From NCBI GenBank assembly GCA_903642225.1, contig CAHJWI010000016.1, positions 1-64,000 on the forward strand: 64,000 nt of DNA, written 5' to 3'. Under the pieces are notes generated by a model that saw only the letters and a list, made by a program, of their open reading frames with translations, was not told the DNA's origin and did no database searches. Source of the DNA: Acidobacteriaceae bacterium. Lineage in GTDB: Bacteria; Acidobacteriota; Terriglobia; Terriglobales; Acidobacteriaceae. Within the stretch, counting starts at the first letter, position 1. Each line of letters opens with the position of its first letter. Of the stretch, positions 26,352 to 36,075 are shown one piece after another. The position numbers were made by a program, and so were the translations under genes.

Positions 26352-29300
26352 ATGACACGCCAGATCTCCCGGTGTCTTCCCCCAATTGCGTTCGTCGTTT
26401 GCTGTGCCACGTCATTGAACCCCGTCGGGATTGCCCAGTCCGGACGCGGTGGTGTCAGTGGTACCGTCACCGACGGAGCCGGCGCCGTCATTCCAGGCGC
26501 GGCGATTGAATTGCGAGAGGTAAAGACCGGACTCGTGCGCAAGGTGGTCACCAACGGCGCGGGTGTCTACACCTTTGTCTCCGTCGCTTCAGGGGAATAC
26601 GAAGTTACCGCAAAACACGACGGCTTTGCGACGGTGCTCCAGAAGAACATCCGCGTCACCGTGGACCAGACCAACAGCATCAACGTGCAACTGCCTGTGA
26701 GCAGCATTCAGGAGACGGTCACCGTCGACGCGTCCGACACGCCGGTGAATACCTCAAGCGCTACGGTGGGCCAGTTGATCTCGGCTGAAACCATCGACCG
26801 CGTGCCCCTGCTGACGCGCAACGTTTACCAACTGGTGCAGCTGAGCACGGGCGTCTCTCCGGCGAACGGCACCGCCAATTCCTCCGACCTGCAAGGCATC
26901 AACAATGCACGCACCGGCATCGACGTCTCGTCGTACACGATCAACGGTTCGCTACAGGGCAACGTCTACTTCATGCTGGACGGCAGCCCGATCGGCGTTG
27001 CGGAAAATAACGCCGCTACCATTCTGCCCGCCTTTCAAGTACCCGAGGACGGGGTAGCAGAGTTCCGCGTGGAAACGCAGAACACCCCGGCCAGCTATGC
27101 CAGCGGCGGCGGCGGCGTCATCAGCCTCGTGACAAAATCCGGCGGCAACAAGTTCCACGGCGATGCTTTCGGCTATTTTCGTCCTAACGGCCTGGCAGCC
27201 AATGAATTCTTCTTCAAGCGTAATAACCCCGGCGTCGGTACGCCAGATTTTCATCGATATCAGGAAGGTGGAGCCATCAGCGGCCCCATCATAAAGGACA
27301 AACTCTTCTTCTTCGGAGACTACGAAGCCACACAGCAGTCATCACTGGAGATCGGCAGCTACACGGTACCGACATCGGCGGAGCGGAGCGGCGACTTTTC
27401 GGCCGACAGCTTCACCATTTACAACCCGCTGGTGGATGACGATCCCATTACCGGAGAGCGACTGCCTTTTGCGAACAATGTAGTTCCCACGCAAAACATA
27501 GATCCTATAGCGAAGTATTTCTCTGACAAACTGCCTTTGCCGAACGCCGCCGGAATCGGCCCGTTCCACACGAACAATCTTTCCACATCGGGCCTTGCTC
27601 CCCTGCACGCACAAAAGGCCGACGGACGCATCGATTACGCGCTGAATCAAAGCAACCGCATCTTCGGTCGTTATTCTTACGGTCACATCCAGTCTGGAAA
27701 TTCAAACCAGTACGGCAGCAGCAACATGTTTAACCCGTTGTTGTACGTCAACCTCACCACGACCAATAACGTGGTCCTTGGCGACGACATAACGCTGTCT
27801 GCTAAATCGCTGATGCAGCTGCGGTATTCATTTACTCGGCATAATGAGCACCAGACCGGCGACCCGCGCCAAGACAGTTACGACATCACTACCGCGGGGT
27901 TTCCGCAGTCGCTTGCGGACCAGGTATTGTTCAAACAAATCCCTGTAATTACCTTTTCTGACACGGCGCCTGTCGGCGGTACGGGAAACTACGATAACTT
28001 CCTGTACGCCAGTGAGAATCATGACGCAAGCGTCTCGTTGACGCACCTGCTTGGTAGGCACGAAATAAGTGCGGGCTTCGAATACCAGAAAAAGCTGATG
28101 AACATCGGTCAGCCCGCATTCCCTGCGGGTGCTTACAGCTTTGACAAGACCGCGACCAGCTCCACCACCTTTGCCGGCGACGGCAGTGACTGGGCCAGCT
28201 TCCTGTTAGGCATGGGCTCAGTTCCCGGCGGCGAGGGAGGAAATTTCACCAAGGATCTATTCGGCGCAGTAGCCAACCCGTACTACGGAATCTTTGCTCA
28301 GGATGTCTTCCACATCACGCCAAAATTGACTGCAACCGTGGGCGTTCGCTGGGAGATCTTCGGTGGTCGAACCGAGCGCCACAATCGCATGGAGTACTTC
28401 GACCCGAATCTTGCATTCAATCTCAATGGTGTTTCGTTGACCGGTGGTGAACGCTTCCTTGACGATCACCACCGCACCCCGTTCAACACAAATTGGAAGA
28501 ACGTAGGCCCTCGAGCTAGCGTTGCGTGGGAGCCAGTTCCCGGTACGGTCGTCCGCACAGGTGGGGGCATCTACTACGGCCCAAGCTCCACCATGGTCGC
28601 CAACACGGCCCTCAACAGTGATGGATTCACGTCTTCCACAACCTGGAACGCGACGCAATACAACAGCGACGGAAATACGGTCATGCTGAACCCGCTCAGC
28701 AACCCATTTCCAAATGGCGTCGTGGTACCGCAGGGTGCCGAGCTGGGCCCGGCGACAAATATCGGCGTCGGCCTAAGCACTGTTCTAGCGAATCCACGCA
28801 CGCTCACCACCTACAACTACAACTTTGGTGTTGAGCAACAGTTGCCAGGTAAGACGGTCTTCACGCTGGCCTATGTCGGCAGTCGAGGTCTGTTTCTTTC
28901 GCTTGGCTCAATCGACCTGAACACGTTGCCGATCGAGACCATTGCGAAGTACGGTACTAGCCTTTGCGTGGACAGTAGTGCAGGATGCCAGATGGTCGCC
29001 AACACTCTGGCACCGGTCCTGCCAGCCACGAACCCGTTCTATGGCGCGGCAACAGTTCCGCTTTGGCTGTCGTTGTTACCGTACCCTCAGTTCAACAGCG
29101 GGTCGTTCAACAGTGGTGTGTCGGTGAACGGCTACCCTGTCGCAAGTTCAAGCTTTAACTCGCTGCAGACGAAGTTGGAAAAACGTCTCAGCAACGGCTT
29201 CACCACGATCACCAGCTTTACCTGGGGCAAACTGCTGACCAACGCAAGTCAGACCCCGCTGGGCTTCGTCGGCTATCACTCCGCCGGGCCGCAGGACTGG

Positions 29301-29900
29301 CGAAACCTTAACCTGGAGCGCGCTGTTTCATCGCAGGATGTCAAGTTCCAGTTCAACACGCAGATCTCTTATGACCTGCCCATCGGCAGAGGCAAGCTAT
29401 TGAATCTGCAAGGCGCGGGCGATGTGCTGCTCGGCGGCTGGACATTGAACGGCATCGTGTACCTGAGCACAGGAGTTCCCATCGCCGCACCAACTGGCAC
29501 CGGAAATCCCTACTTCAACCAGCGCGTCGACCTTGTGTGCGACGCCAGCCAAAATGCCCAACACACGGCAGAACAGTGGTTTTCCCCAAACTGCCTGGCC
29601 CAGCCGGCCAGCCAGTTTGCAGCCGGAACCTCGCCTGCCTACCTGTCCAACGTTCGTACCGACGGCGCTCATAATCTGGACGCGTCTCTTTATAAGACAT
29701 TTACGCTCGGCGGCGAAAGAAATCTTCGCTTAGAGGTTGCCGGCTACAACGTGACTAACACTGTGCAGTACGGTTATCCAAATGTCTTTTGGAATCCGGA
29801 TGCCGTTACCGACCCAACCGTACTCTCTGGGTTCGGAGCGGTTTACGGGTCCGCCAACCTTCCCCGCCAGTTCCAGTTCGGCGCACGCTATACGTTCTGA
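26352..29900 (+). CDS. TonB-dependent receptor with carboxypeptidase-regulatory-like domain
   Basis: 1182 aa from ATG 26352, with TGGAGG upstream, which removes the unlikely longer N-terminal extension. A signal peptide covers the first 28 or so residues. The next domain is a CarboxypepD_reg-like beta-sandwich (GGVSGTVTDGAGAVIPGA through VTVDQTNSINV). The plug follows (ISAETIDRVPLLTRNVYQL), then a long beta-barrel ending in RQFQFGARYTF with a terminal Phe as in outer-membrane barrels. This OAR/SusC-like form is common in Acidobacteria. It should take a large substrate through the outer membrane with TonB energy. Location beside the LacI operator and the glycosidases makes an oligosaccharide substrate likely. 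No SusD partner gene is seen next to it. Confidence 0.93.
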   Translation: MTRQISRCLPPIAFVVCCATSLNPVGIAQSGRGGVSGTVTDGAGAVIPGAAIELREVKTGLVRKVVTNGAGVYTFVSVASGEYEVTAKHDGFATVLQKNIRVTVDQTNSINVQLPVSSIQETVTVDASDTPVNTSSATVGQLISAETIDRVPLLTRNVYQLVQLSTGVSPANGTANSSDLQGINNARTGIDVSSYTINGSLQGNVYFMLDGSPIGVAENNAATILPAFQVPEDGVAEFRVETQNTPASYASGGGGVISLVTKSGGNKFHGDAFGYFRPNGLAANEFFFKRNNPGVGTPDFHRYQEGGAISGPIIKDKLFFFGDYEATQQSSLEIGSYTVPTSAERSGDFSADSFTIYNPLVDDDPITGERLPFANNVVPTQNIDPIAKYFSDKLPLPNAAGIGPFHTNNLSTSGLAPLHAQKADGRIDYALNQSNRIFGRYSYGHIQSGNSNQYGSSNMFNPLLYVNLTTTNNVVLGDDITLSAKSLMQLRYSFTRHNEHQTGDPRQDSYDITTAGFPQSLADQVLFKQIPVITFSDTAPVGGTGNYDNFLYASENHDASVSLTHLLGRHEISAGFEYQKKLMNIGQPAFPAGAYSFDKTATSSTTFAGDGSDWASFLLGMGSVPGGEGGNFTKDLFGAVANPYYGIFAQDVFHITPKLTATVGVRWEIFGGRTERHNRMEYFDPNLAFNLNGVSLTGGERFLDDHHRTPFNTNWKNVGPRASVAWEPVPGTVVRTGGGIYYGPSSTMVANTALNSDGFTSSTTWNATQYNSDGNTVMLNPLSNPFPNGVVVPQGAELGPATNIGVGLSTVLANPRTLTTYNYNFGVEQQLPGKTVFTLAYVGSRGLFLSLGSIDLNTLPIETIAKYGTSLCVDSSAGCQMVANTLAPVLPATNPFYGAATVPLWLSLLPYPQFNSGSFNSGVSVNGYPVASSSFNSLQTKLEKRLSNGFTTITSFTWGKLLTNASQTPLGFVGYHSAGPQDWRNLNLERAVSSQDVKFQFNTQISYDLPIGRGKLLNLQGAGDVLLGGWTLNGIVYLSTGVPIAAPTGTGNPYFNQRVDLVCDASQNAQHTAEQWFSPNCLAQPASQFAAGTSPAYLSNVRTDGAHNLDASLYKTFTLGGERNLRLEVAGYNVTNTVQYGYPNVFWNPDAVTDPTVLSGFGAVYGSANLPRQFQFGARYTF

Positions 29901-29929
29901 GCTTCAGCCGGCATAACAAGGGACTTCGG

Positions 29930-29956
29930 TCGTACGGATGATGGACATCCGTACGA
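29930..29956. terminator. Hairpin between the convergent TonB receptor and GH20 genes
   Basis: An 11-bp perfect stem (TCGTACGGATG paired with its complement) with a 5-nt loop lies in the 61-bp gap between the two stop codons. No clear T-run follows on either strand, so it is a probable but not classical bidirectional terminator. Confidence 0.5.
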
Positions 29957-29961
29957 ATGCA

Positions 29962-32118
29962 TCATGGCTGCGCAGCCACTAGCTCCGCAACCGGAACCGC
30001 GGCCATGTTGCGGAGCGCCGCAGACGTCAGCTTCTCAAGCGTCTTCAGTTCTGATTGCTGCTGTGCCGTTGGCTCGCTCGCACCGGTGCTATGACCTTCA
30101 ATCCTATCCAGCGCGCCGAGTCCGATGACAGCTGTACGCGAAAGATTCTGCGACACCTCTGCCAGCTCCATCAACATGCCGTTTGCCTGAAGCGGCGATA
30201 TCAGCTCAGTGTTGTTCGTCACCAGGGACCTCAGGCGTACTCGCAACTCGGCGTGTTGTTCAGGCGTAGCCGTACCCGCTGCCACAGCATGCGCCAGTTC
30301 TGCGAAACGATGGGCCGGTTGGCTTTCTGCGGGTATCAGATCGACCATATGGATCAACGGTCTGATCTCGTCGTACGCCTGCCCCGGCACCTCTTCACGC
30401 TGGTAGTCCAGAGGCGGCTGAACCATAGTGGCAAGCTCCCTCAGTCGATCTATCGACGTGGTACTCGCGAGCCGCTCAAGCATACCCTGCATCACGTCGC
30501 CGTTCTGAATGCCCTGCGTTGCAAGCTCCTGCGAAAGCCAGCCAAGCCGCGCGTACATGTCTGCGACGTCACGATCGGACTGCGGCGACCATAAGCGTTC
30601 CGCGACGGCTGCGGCCCGCGGCCAGGCGCGATTACTCAAGATCTCCGGTGTAATGTATTCCGTCCATTCAGCCGCTTCACCGCCGAGTATTCTCGCCTCT
30701 TCCTCCCGCGTCAGATGTTCCGGCATCACTGCGCCCTTCGTAGCCTGGCCGCTCGTATTTTGAGGCAATACCACAGGGTCTACCAGATAATGCTGGGACG
30801 CTGGCTGATTGAGGTCAAGGTAGTAACCCGCTGAAAGGATTCCGCGATACCCGCGTGACGCAGCCTGAAACAGACTCTGCTGCCCCCGCCACGATTGAAT
30901 GACAACGTCCTTTGGTGTGTCTGGCTGCAGTACTTCATCCCAGCCGATCGGAATCTTTCCACGTGCCGTCACCAGCTCCTGCACACGTTTAGTGAAGTAG
31001 GCCTGCAACGCCGCATTGTCCTTCAAGCCATGTGCTTTCATGAAATCCTGCACATGTGGCGTCACATCCCACTGCTTGCCGTCGCACTCATCGCCGCCGA
31101 TATGGAAGTACCGGTCCGGGAAAATTGCCGTCACCTCGGCTAAAAAGTCTTCAAGGAACCTGTACACCTCCTCGTTCGTGGGGTCCATCGCCGCATCCTG
31201 TTTCGGGTCGGGATGAAGGAACTCATCGGACGTGTAATGATGCACTACGGTGTAGGGGCCCGGCAGCGCCGCCAGTTCGGGATAGCCTACAAACCAGGAT
31301 CGCGTGTGGCCCGGCATATCAAATTCCGGAACGACGCGAATGCCACGATCGTGTGCATACTCCACCACTTGGCCCATCTGGAGCTGTGTGTAGAACATGC
31401 CGTCCGACCCCATGCCCTGGAGCTTCGGATACTTCCGGCTCTCAGCGCGAAAGCCCTGATCGTCGCTCAGGTGCCAGTGGAAGACGTTCATCTTCACAAG
31501 CTCCATTGCATCCAGTTCCTGCAGCACCTTCGTCATGGGTTGGAAGTGTCGCGAGGAATCAAGCATGAATCCGCGCCATGGAAACCTCGGCTTGTCGTGA
31601 ATCGTAACGGCATCCACAACAAAGCCGGCGTCCGCCACATGGATTGACTGAAGAAACGTCTGCATCCCCCGCAGCACCCCCAAAGGATTCGAGGCGGTCA
31701 ACGTTGCTCCGGCTGTTGTTACCTGCAAGATGTAGGACTCATCCTCTCCCAGCTCCTGCACTGGTTTGCTGGCACCAGCGGTGCGCACCGTGAGTACAAT
31801 GTGTGCCCCTGACGCTGTGGGCAGGAAAATGATGCCTGTTGTGAGCGCAATACGCTGCTGAAGGCGCTCTGCTGCTCGGACGAGTCTGGGTTCGCCGTAG
31901 CCCTGCATCACAACCGTAAAGTTGTTATCCAGCTTCATGCGCCCGGTGCCTTGCTGTACGTTTGCTGGCAAAGGTACTAAGGCCGGGCCTGTGAAGCTCG
32001 GAGATGCAGCTGGCATCGACGCTTTAACAGCCGCATGTGCCACGCAAAAAGTCGTGCTCAATAACGCAGCGCCGACAACCGCAACAGCAAGATGCTGCGT
32101 TCTCTTAGAGTTGGGCAT
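29962..32118 (-). CDS. GH20 beta-N-acetylhexosaminidase, secreted
   Basis: 718 aa from ATG 32118, where GGAGAGGAA is a strong ribosome site; this choice yields a clean signal peptide (HLAVAVVGAALLSTTFCVAHA). An N-terminal chitobiase/hexosaminidase domain precedes the barrel, which starts near DKPRFPWRGFMLDSSRHF. The catalytic pair Asp343-Glu344 lies in HIGGDECDGKQW, as needed for substrate-assisted hydrolysis of GlcNAc or GalNAc from non-reducing ends. It is convergent with the TonB receptor. With the exo-glucosaminidase and the SIS/ROK genes it fits processing of amino-sugar oligosaccharides. The C-terminal extension after the barrel contains an alpha-helical region that I do not assign. Confidence 0.92.
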   Translation of the reverse strand: MPNSKRTQHLAVAVVGAALLSTTFCVAHAAVKASMPAASPSFTGPALVPLPANVQQGTGRMKLDNNFTVVMQGYGEPRLVRAAERLQQRIALTTGIIFLPTASGAHIVLTVRTAGASKPVQELGEDESYILQVTTAGATLTASNPLGVLRGMQTFLQSIHVADAGFVVDAVTIHDKPRFPWRGFMLDSSRHFQPMTKVLQELDAMELVKMNVFHWHLSDDQGFRAESRKYPKLQGMGSDGMFYTQLQMGQVVEYAHDRGIRVVPEFDMPGHTRSWFVGYPELAALPGPYTVVHHYTSDEFLHPDPKQDAAMDPTNEEVYRFLEDFLAEVTAIFPDRYFHIGGDECDGKQWDVTPHVQDFMKAHGLKDNAALQAYFTKRVQELVTARGKIPIGWDEVLQPDTPKDVVIQSWRGQQSLFQAASRGYRGILSAGYYLDLNQPASQHYLVDPVVLPQNTSGQATKGAVMPEHLTREEEARILGGEAAEWTEYITPEILSNRAWPRAAAVAERLWSPQSDRDVADMYARLGWLSQELATQGIQNGDVMQGMLERLASTTSIDRLRELATMVQPPLDYQREEVPGQAYDEIRPLIHMVDLIPAESQPAHRFAELAHAVAAGTATPEQHAELRVRLRSLVTNNTELISPLQANGMLMELAEVSQNLSRTAVIGLGALDRIEGHSTGASEPTAQQQSELKTLEKLTSAALRNMAAVPVAELVAAQP

Positions 32119-32523
32119 TTCCTCTCCTGGGCAAAGGCCATAGCAACCGATAGTCCCTCGCTGCTTCAAAGGTAAAGCAGCATCGCCGTTCACCGATCAC
32201 CAAGGGACCAACTACCAGCATCGTTATTCGACTCACGAATCGGAGTCCTGTTCTCGATTCGATAACACATGCAAGACAAGCATATTAAGGAGGTAGTGTG
32301 AGTAAGTGTTTTTAGAAACCTGCTGACTACGCCCGGGGATTTCTCTTCAGTATCTGTTCGTAACCGGTAACGAAACCAGCAAGCACCCGGCTCAGCTTCT
32401 AAAGCCACGTCTTCGGCATCCAGGATGGCGTTCGCTGGCAACAGCGGCACGGACAGCACGGTTGTTGCTGACCGCCAAATTGCTCAGGCTATTGCGACTC
32501 GTTGTACGACCCAAAACGAGTTT
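32119..32523. other. Upstream region of the GH20 gene; holds an ACCGGT operator-like element
   Basis: No gene is supported in this 405-bp stretch. A near-perfect palindrome TCGTAACCGGTAACGA (32358-32373, 14 of 16 positions symmetrical) resembles LacI/GalR-type operators. A 7-bp stem-loop lies at 32160-32181, just upstream of the GH20 start in what is probably its 5' leader. A leftward open frame (32190-32459) has no recognisable domain. Confidence 0.4.
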
Positions 32524-32611
32524 TGGCGGAGAGACAGGGATTCGAACCCTGGATACCTTGCGGTATACACGCTTTCCAAGCGTGCGCCTTCAGCCACTCG
32601 GCCATCTCTCC
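32524..32611 (-). tRNA. tRNA-Ser (anticodon GGA)
   Basis: Read on the minus strand, the sequence begins GGAGAGATGGCCGAGTGG and ends with TCTCTCCG then an encoded CCA (32524-32526). The acceptor stem pairs GGAGAGA with TCTCTCC. The anticodon stem-loop is CACGC-TTGGAAA-GCGTG, giving GGA. A long variable arm (TATACCGCAAGGTAT) and the T arm with GGTTCGAATCC identify a class II serine tRNA. Confidence 0.97.
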
Positions 32612-32853
32612 GCTAAGTTTTCAGGCTACCACAGGGCGTGGTCCTTGCTTCTACGGCGGTACGTGCCGAAACCGCCGTGCGTCTGCGAAAGTACACAGCC
32701 TTGATAACTCCCCGAGGGTATGCTGAATACATACGTTCTTTGTCCGTCTAGGCACGTCGCTGCCTTGCTGCTTTGTCAGCATGGCGGCTCTGCACGTACC
32801 GGGTGAAGGCGGGTACGTAGCACCACGCCGTTTCGACTTACGTTAGAGGACCC

Positions 32854-35800
32854 ATGGGACTGCAGGTTTCGCTTCATCACCGCACCTCCTACCAATACAG
32901 CAGGCAGGTTGCGCTTGGACCGCAAACGATCCAGCTTCGCCCCACACCGCACTGCCGCACGCCCATTTTCAGCTACACACTCAGTGTTGAGCCGTCTGAC
33001 CACAGCCTTCGTTGGCAACTCGATCTCCACTCCAACTACTCGGCGCGCGTACTCTTTTCTGCCAATACCTCTCACTTCGTCGTTGACGTCAAGCTTGACG
33101 CGGATCTTACGCCCATCAACCCCTTCGACTTCTTTGTTGAGCCCTCCGTTACTCAATGGCCCTTTAACTACCCGCAGGAACTCTCCCGCGACCTGGAGCC
33201 TTACAAGTCCAGCGGACCACCAAGCCCGCGCCTCCGCGCCTTTGTTGCAGGCATTTCGAAACAACCACGCGGCACGGTCGGCTTGCTGGTTGAAATCAAT
33301 CAACGTGTCCGTGACTCCGTCCGATACGTAACACGCATGGAACACGGCACACGGTCGGCCGATGAGACACTCACCTGCGCCGACGGTTCCTGCCGTGACT
33401 CTGCCTGGTTGCTCCTCGAAGTCCTTCGCCAACTCGGCTTCGCAGCGCGCTTTGTCTCCGGCTATCTCATCCAACTGGCGAACGATCAGCCAGACGGCCC
33501 GGGCAAGGACACAGTCGATCTGCATGCCTGGTGCGAGGTGTTTTTACCCGGTGCCGGCTGGATCGGCTTCGATGCAACCAGCGGCATGCTTACCGCAGAG
33601 GGCCACATCCCGCTCGTCTGCACGCCCACTGCGTCGCAGGCAGCACCCATTGCTGGAACCGTGGAACCGGCTGAGGTGGACTTTGCTCACGTCATGACCG
33701 TGGCGCGTCTCAACGCCCCTGTTCAAGTGTCTCGGCCCTTCACCGACGAAGTCTGGCAGCAGGTACGCGACACCGCCCATATCGTCGACTGCCTGCTGCA
33801 GTCTGAAAACATTCGCCTCACCATGGGCGGCGAGCCCACCTTCGTCGGTATCGATGAGCCGGAAAGCCTGCAGTGGAACTTGGAAGCCCTCGGCCCGCTC
33901 AAGCGGGCCCTTGGTCTCACCCTCATCCGCGACCTGCGCCGCCGCACCGCACCCGGCGGCTTACTTTTCTTCGGCCAGGGAAAGTGGTACCCCGGCGAAG
34001 TTTTGCCGCGCTGGGCCTTCCACTGCATCAGCCGTAAAGACGGTGTCCCACTTTGGGAGAACGTCGACCTTATCGCAACCGAACAGGCCGATGAGTCAGC
34101 GTCGCCGTCATCTGCCTTGACCTTTCTCCAAGCGCTCACCCGTCGCCTACAGGTCAGCCCAGAAAACATCCTGCCGGCTTTTAATGCGGAAGTGTCCACA
34201 GACGGCAGGCTGGACGAGCCCGCAGGGTACGTTCTGCCACTCCGCCGCCGGCAGCCCTCTGGAGCCCTCGCCTGGTCCAGCCAACTCTGGTTCACCAGAC
34301 CTCGACGCCTCATCCTCTCCTACGGCGACTCCCCTGTCGGCTATCGCATCCCGATCGAGCCGATCCCGTTCGTCGCCCCCGACATCCTCGACTACAACGC
34401 CGGCCCGGAGACCTATCCAGAGCAGCCGATTGGCCAACGTGTACCCCTTCCACCGGCGCCGCCTCGCCGCCCTGAGCTCTTTACCGTCGAGCCCAGGCCG
34501 GATTCCCTGCCTCCACTTTCCGCGGACGCGGCAAAAGCGACTGAGCTTGTCCGACCTGCCCTGTGCGTGGAAGTCCGCAACAGCCGGCTCTTTGTCTTCC
34601 TGCCTTATATTCCGGTGCTCGCTGACTACCTGGATCTAATCGCTTCCGTCGAGGACACCTGCAACCACACCGGCCAAGCGATCTGGATTGAGGGCTACAC
34701 ACCCCCCTTCGATCCCCGCATCATCAACTTCGGTCTCACACCCGACCCCGGAGTGCTCGAAGTAAACCTGCCCCCTGCCGCCACGTGGGATGAGCTTGAA
34801 GCCACGAACGTGCTGCTCAATGAGGAGGCCGAGCGCAACCGATTGACTCCCAATAAGTACGGCTACGATGGCAGCCACCTCTCCACCGGCGGTGGTAGCC
34901 ACATCGTCCTCGGCGGCAGCACCGTTCTGGACAGTCCCGTCCTGCGCCGGCCGGACCTCCTGCGCAGCATGGTCGCTTTCTGGCAAAACCATCCCTCGCT
35001 CTCCTACCTGTTTTCCGGCATGTACGTCGGTCCAACCAGCCAATACCCCCGCATTGACGAAGCCCGTACTGACGCTTTGTACGAGCTTGAGGTCGCCTTC
35101 AGCCAGCTGCCGGCGGAAGATTGCCCGCCCTACATCCTCGATGGCCTTTTCCGCAATCTGCTCGTCGACACTACCGGCAACACCCACCGCGCGGAGTTTT
35201 GTATCGACAAGATGTACCCGCCGGAAGGCCAGGGCCAGCGCGCCGGCCTGCTTGAGCTGCGCGCCTTTGAAATGGCACCACATGTCCGCATGAACCTGCT
35301 GCAGATGCTCCTGGTCCGTACCCTCGTTGCCATCCTGTGGCGTGAACCCTTTACCGGTGGACTCACGCGTTGGGGTGCCACACTCCACGATCGCTTCATG
35401 CTCCCCTATTTCGTTCAGCAGGACTTTGCAGAGATCATCGAATTTGCAAACCGCGCTGGTGTTCCGCTGCAGCAAGCATGGTTCGTCCCCCAGCTGGAGT
35501 TCCGCTTTCCGCTAATCGGCACCATTACCGCCGACGGCATAGAACTTGAACTCCGCCAGGCTCTCGAACCCTGGAACGTGCTCGCCGAAGAAACCACCAG
35601 CGGCCGTACAGGCCGCAGCGTCGATTCTTCACTGGAACGCATGCAGATTAAGCTGAGCGGCGTAGTCACGGCAGGCCGCTACGTCGTGGCCTGTAACGGC
35701 CGCCGCGTTCCACTTGCGCCCACTACAATCCCCGGCGAGTCCATCGCCGGCATCCGTTTCCGCGCACGCATGCTCTCCGCCGCGCTTCATCCCACGGTGC

Positions 35801-36075
35801 CGGTCCACACGCCTCTAACGTTTGACCTCATCGACACCTGGGCAAACCGTGCCATTGCCCGCTGCAGCTACCACGCCGGCCCGCCGGATGGCAGCGTGCA
35901 CACCACCAAACCCACCAATGCAGAGCAGGCCCGCGAACGCCGCCGCGAGCGCTTCCTCGTTCAGGCACCTCCATCCGGCAACACGCCACAGCCTCCTCAA
36001 GAACACAACTCGCTCTTCCCCATGACGCTCGATATGCGGCTTCCTGCTCCTGCCGCCTCTGGTGTTCCTGCATGA
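32854..36075 (+). CDS. Transglutaminase-like / DUF2126 putative amidoligase fusion
   Basis: 1073 aa, cytoplasmic. Residues 1 to about 250 are a bacterial transglutaminase-like module: the N-terminal beta-sandwich, then a core with the catalytic Cys near 179 (DGSCRDSAWLL), His (VDLHAWCEVF) and Asp (GFDATSGM), so the Cys-His-Asp triad is intact. The remainder is DUF2126, annotated in family databases as a putative amidoligase; it starts near MGGEPTFVGIDEPES and includes DGSHLSTGGGSHIVLGG and the acidic EFCIDKMYPPEGQ. Known comparative work on amidoligases groups this with ATP-grasp and alpha-E genes. The ATG at 32854 follows AGAGGA. The stop overlaps the next gene by four bases. The product made by this family is not established. 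Confidence 0.9.
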   Translation: MGLQVSLHHRTSYQYSRQVALGPQTIQLRPTPHCRTPIFSYTLSVEPSDHSLRWQLDLHSNYSARVLFSANTSHFVVDVKLDADLTPINPFDFFVEPSVTQWPFNYPQELSRDLEPYKSSGPPSPRLRAFVAGISKQPRGTVGLLVEINQRVRDSVRYVTRMEHGTRSADETLTCADGSCRDSAWLLLEVLRQLGFAARFVSGYLIQLANDQPDGPGKDTVDLHAWCEVFLPGAGWIGFDATSGMLTAEGHIPLVCTPTASQAAPIAGTVEPAEVDFAHVMTVARLNAPVQVSRPFTDEVWQQVRDTAHIVDCLLQSENIRLTMGGEPTFVGIDEPESLQWNLEALGPLKRALGLTLIRDLRRRTAPGGLLFFGQGKWYPGEVLPRWAFHCISRKDGVPLWENVDLIATEQADESASPSSALTFLQALTRRLQVSPENILPAFNAEVSTDGRLDEPAGYVLPLRRRQPSGALAWSSQLWFTRPRRLILSYGDSPVGYRIPIEPIPFVAPDILDYNAGPETYPEQPIGQRVPLPPAPPRRPELFTVEPRPDSLPPLSADAAKATELVRPALCVEVRNSRLFVFLPYIPVLADYLDLIASVEDTCNHTGQAIWIEGYTPPFDPRIINFGLTPDPGVLEVNLPPAATWDELEATNVLLNEEAERNRLTPNKYGYDGSHLSTGGGSHIVLGGSTVLDSPVLRRPDLLRSMVAFWQNHPSLSYLFSGMYVGPTSQYPRIDEARTDALYELEVAFSQLPAEDCPPYILDGLFRNLLVDTTGNTHRAEFCIDKMYPPEGQGQRAGLLELRAFEMAPHVRMNLLQMLLVRTLVAILWREPFTGGLTRWGATLHDRFMLPYFVQQDFAEIIEFANRAGVPLQQAWFVPQLEFRFPLIGTITADGIELELRQALEPWNVLAEETTSGRTGRSVDSSLERMQIKLSGVVTAGRYVVACNGRRVPLAPTTIPGESIAGIRFRARMLSAALHPTVPVHTPLTFDLIDTWANRAIARCSYHAGPPDGSVHTTKPTNAEQARERRRERFLVQAPPSGNTPQPPQEHNSLFPMTLDMRLPAPAASGVPA

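Noticed and set aside
32190..32459. An 89-codon leftward frame upstream of the GH20 gene.
   Set aside because: No domain and no support from start context; it lies over what is probably the GH20 upstream control region.
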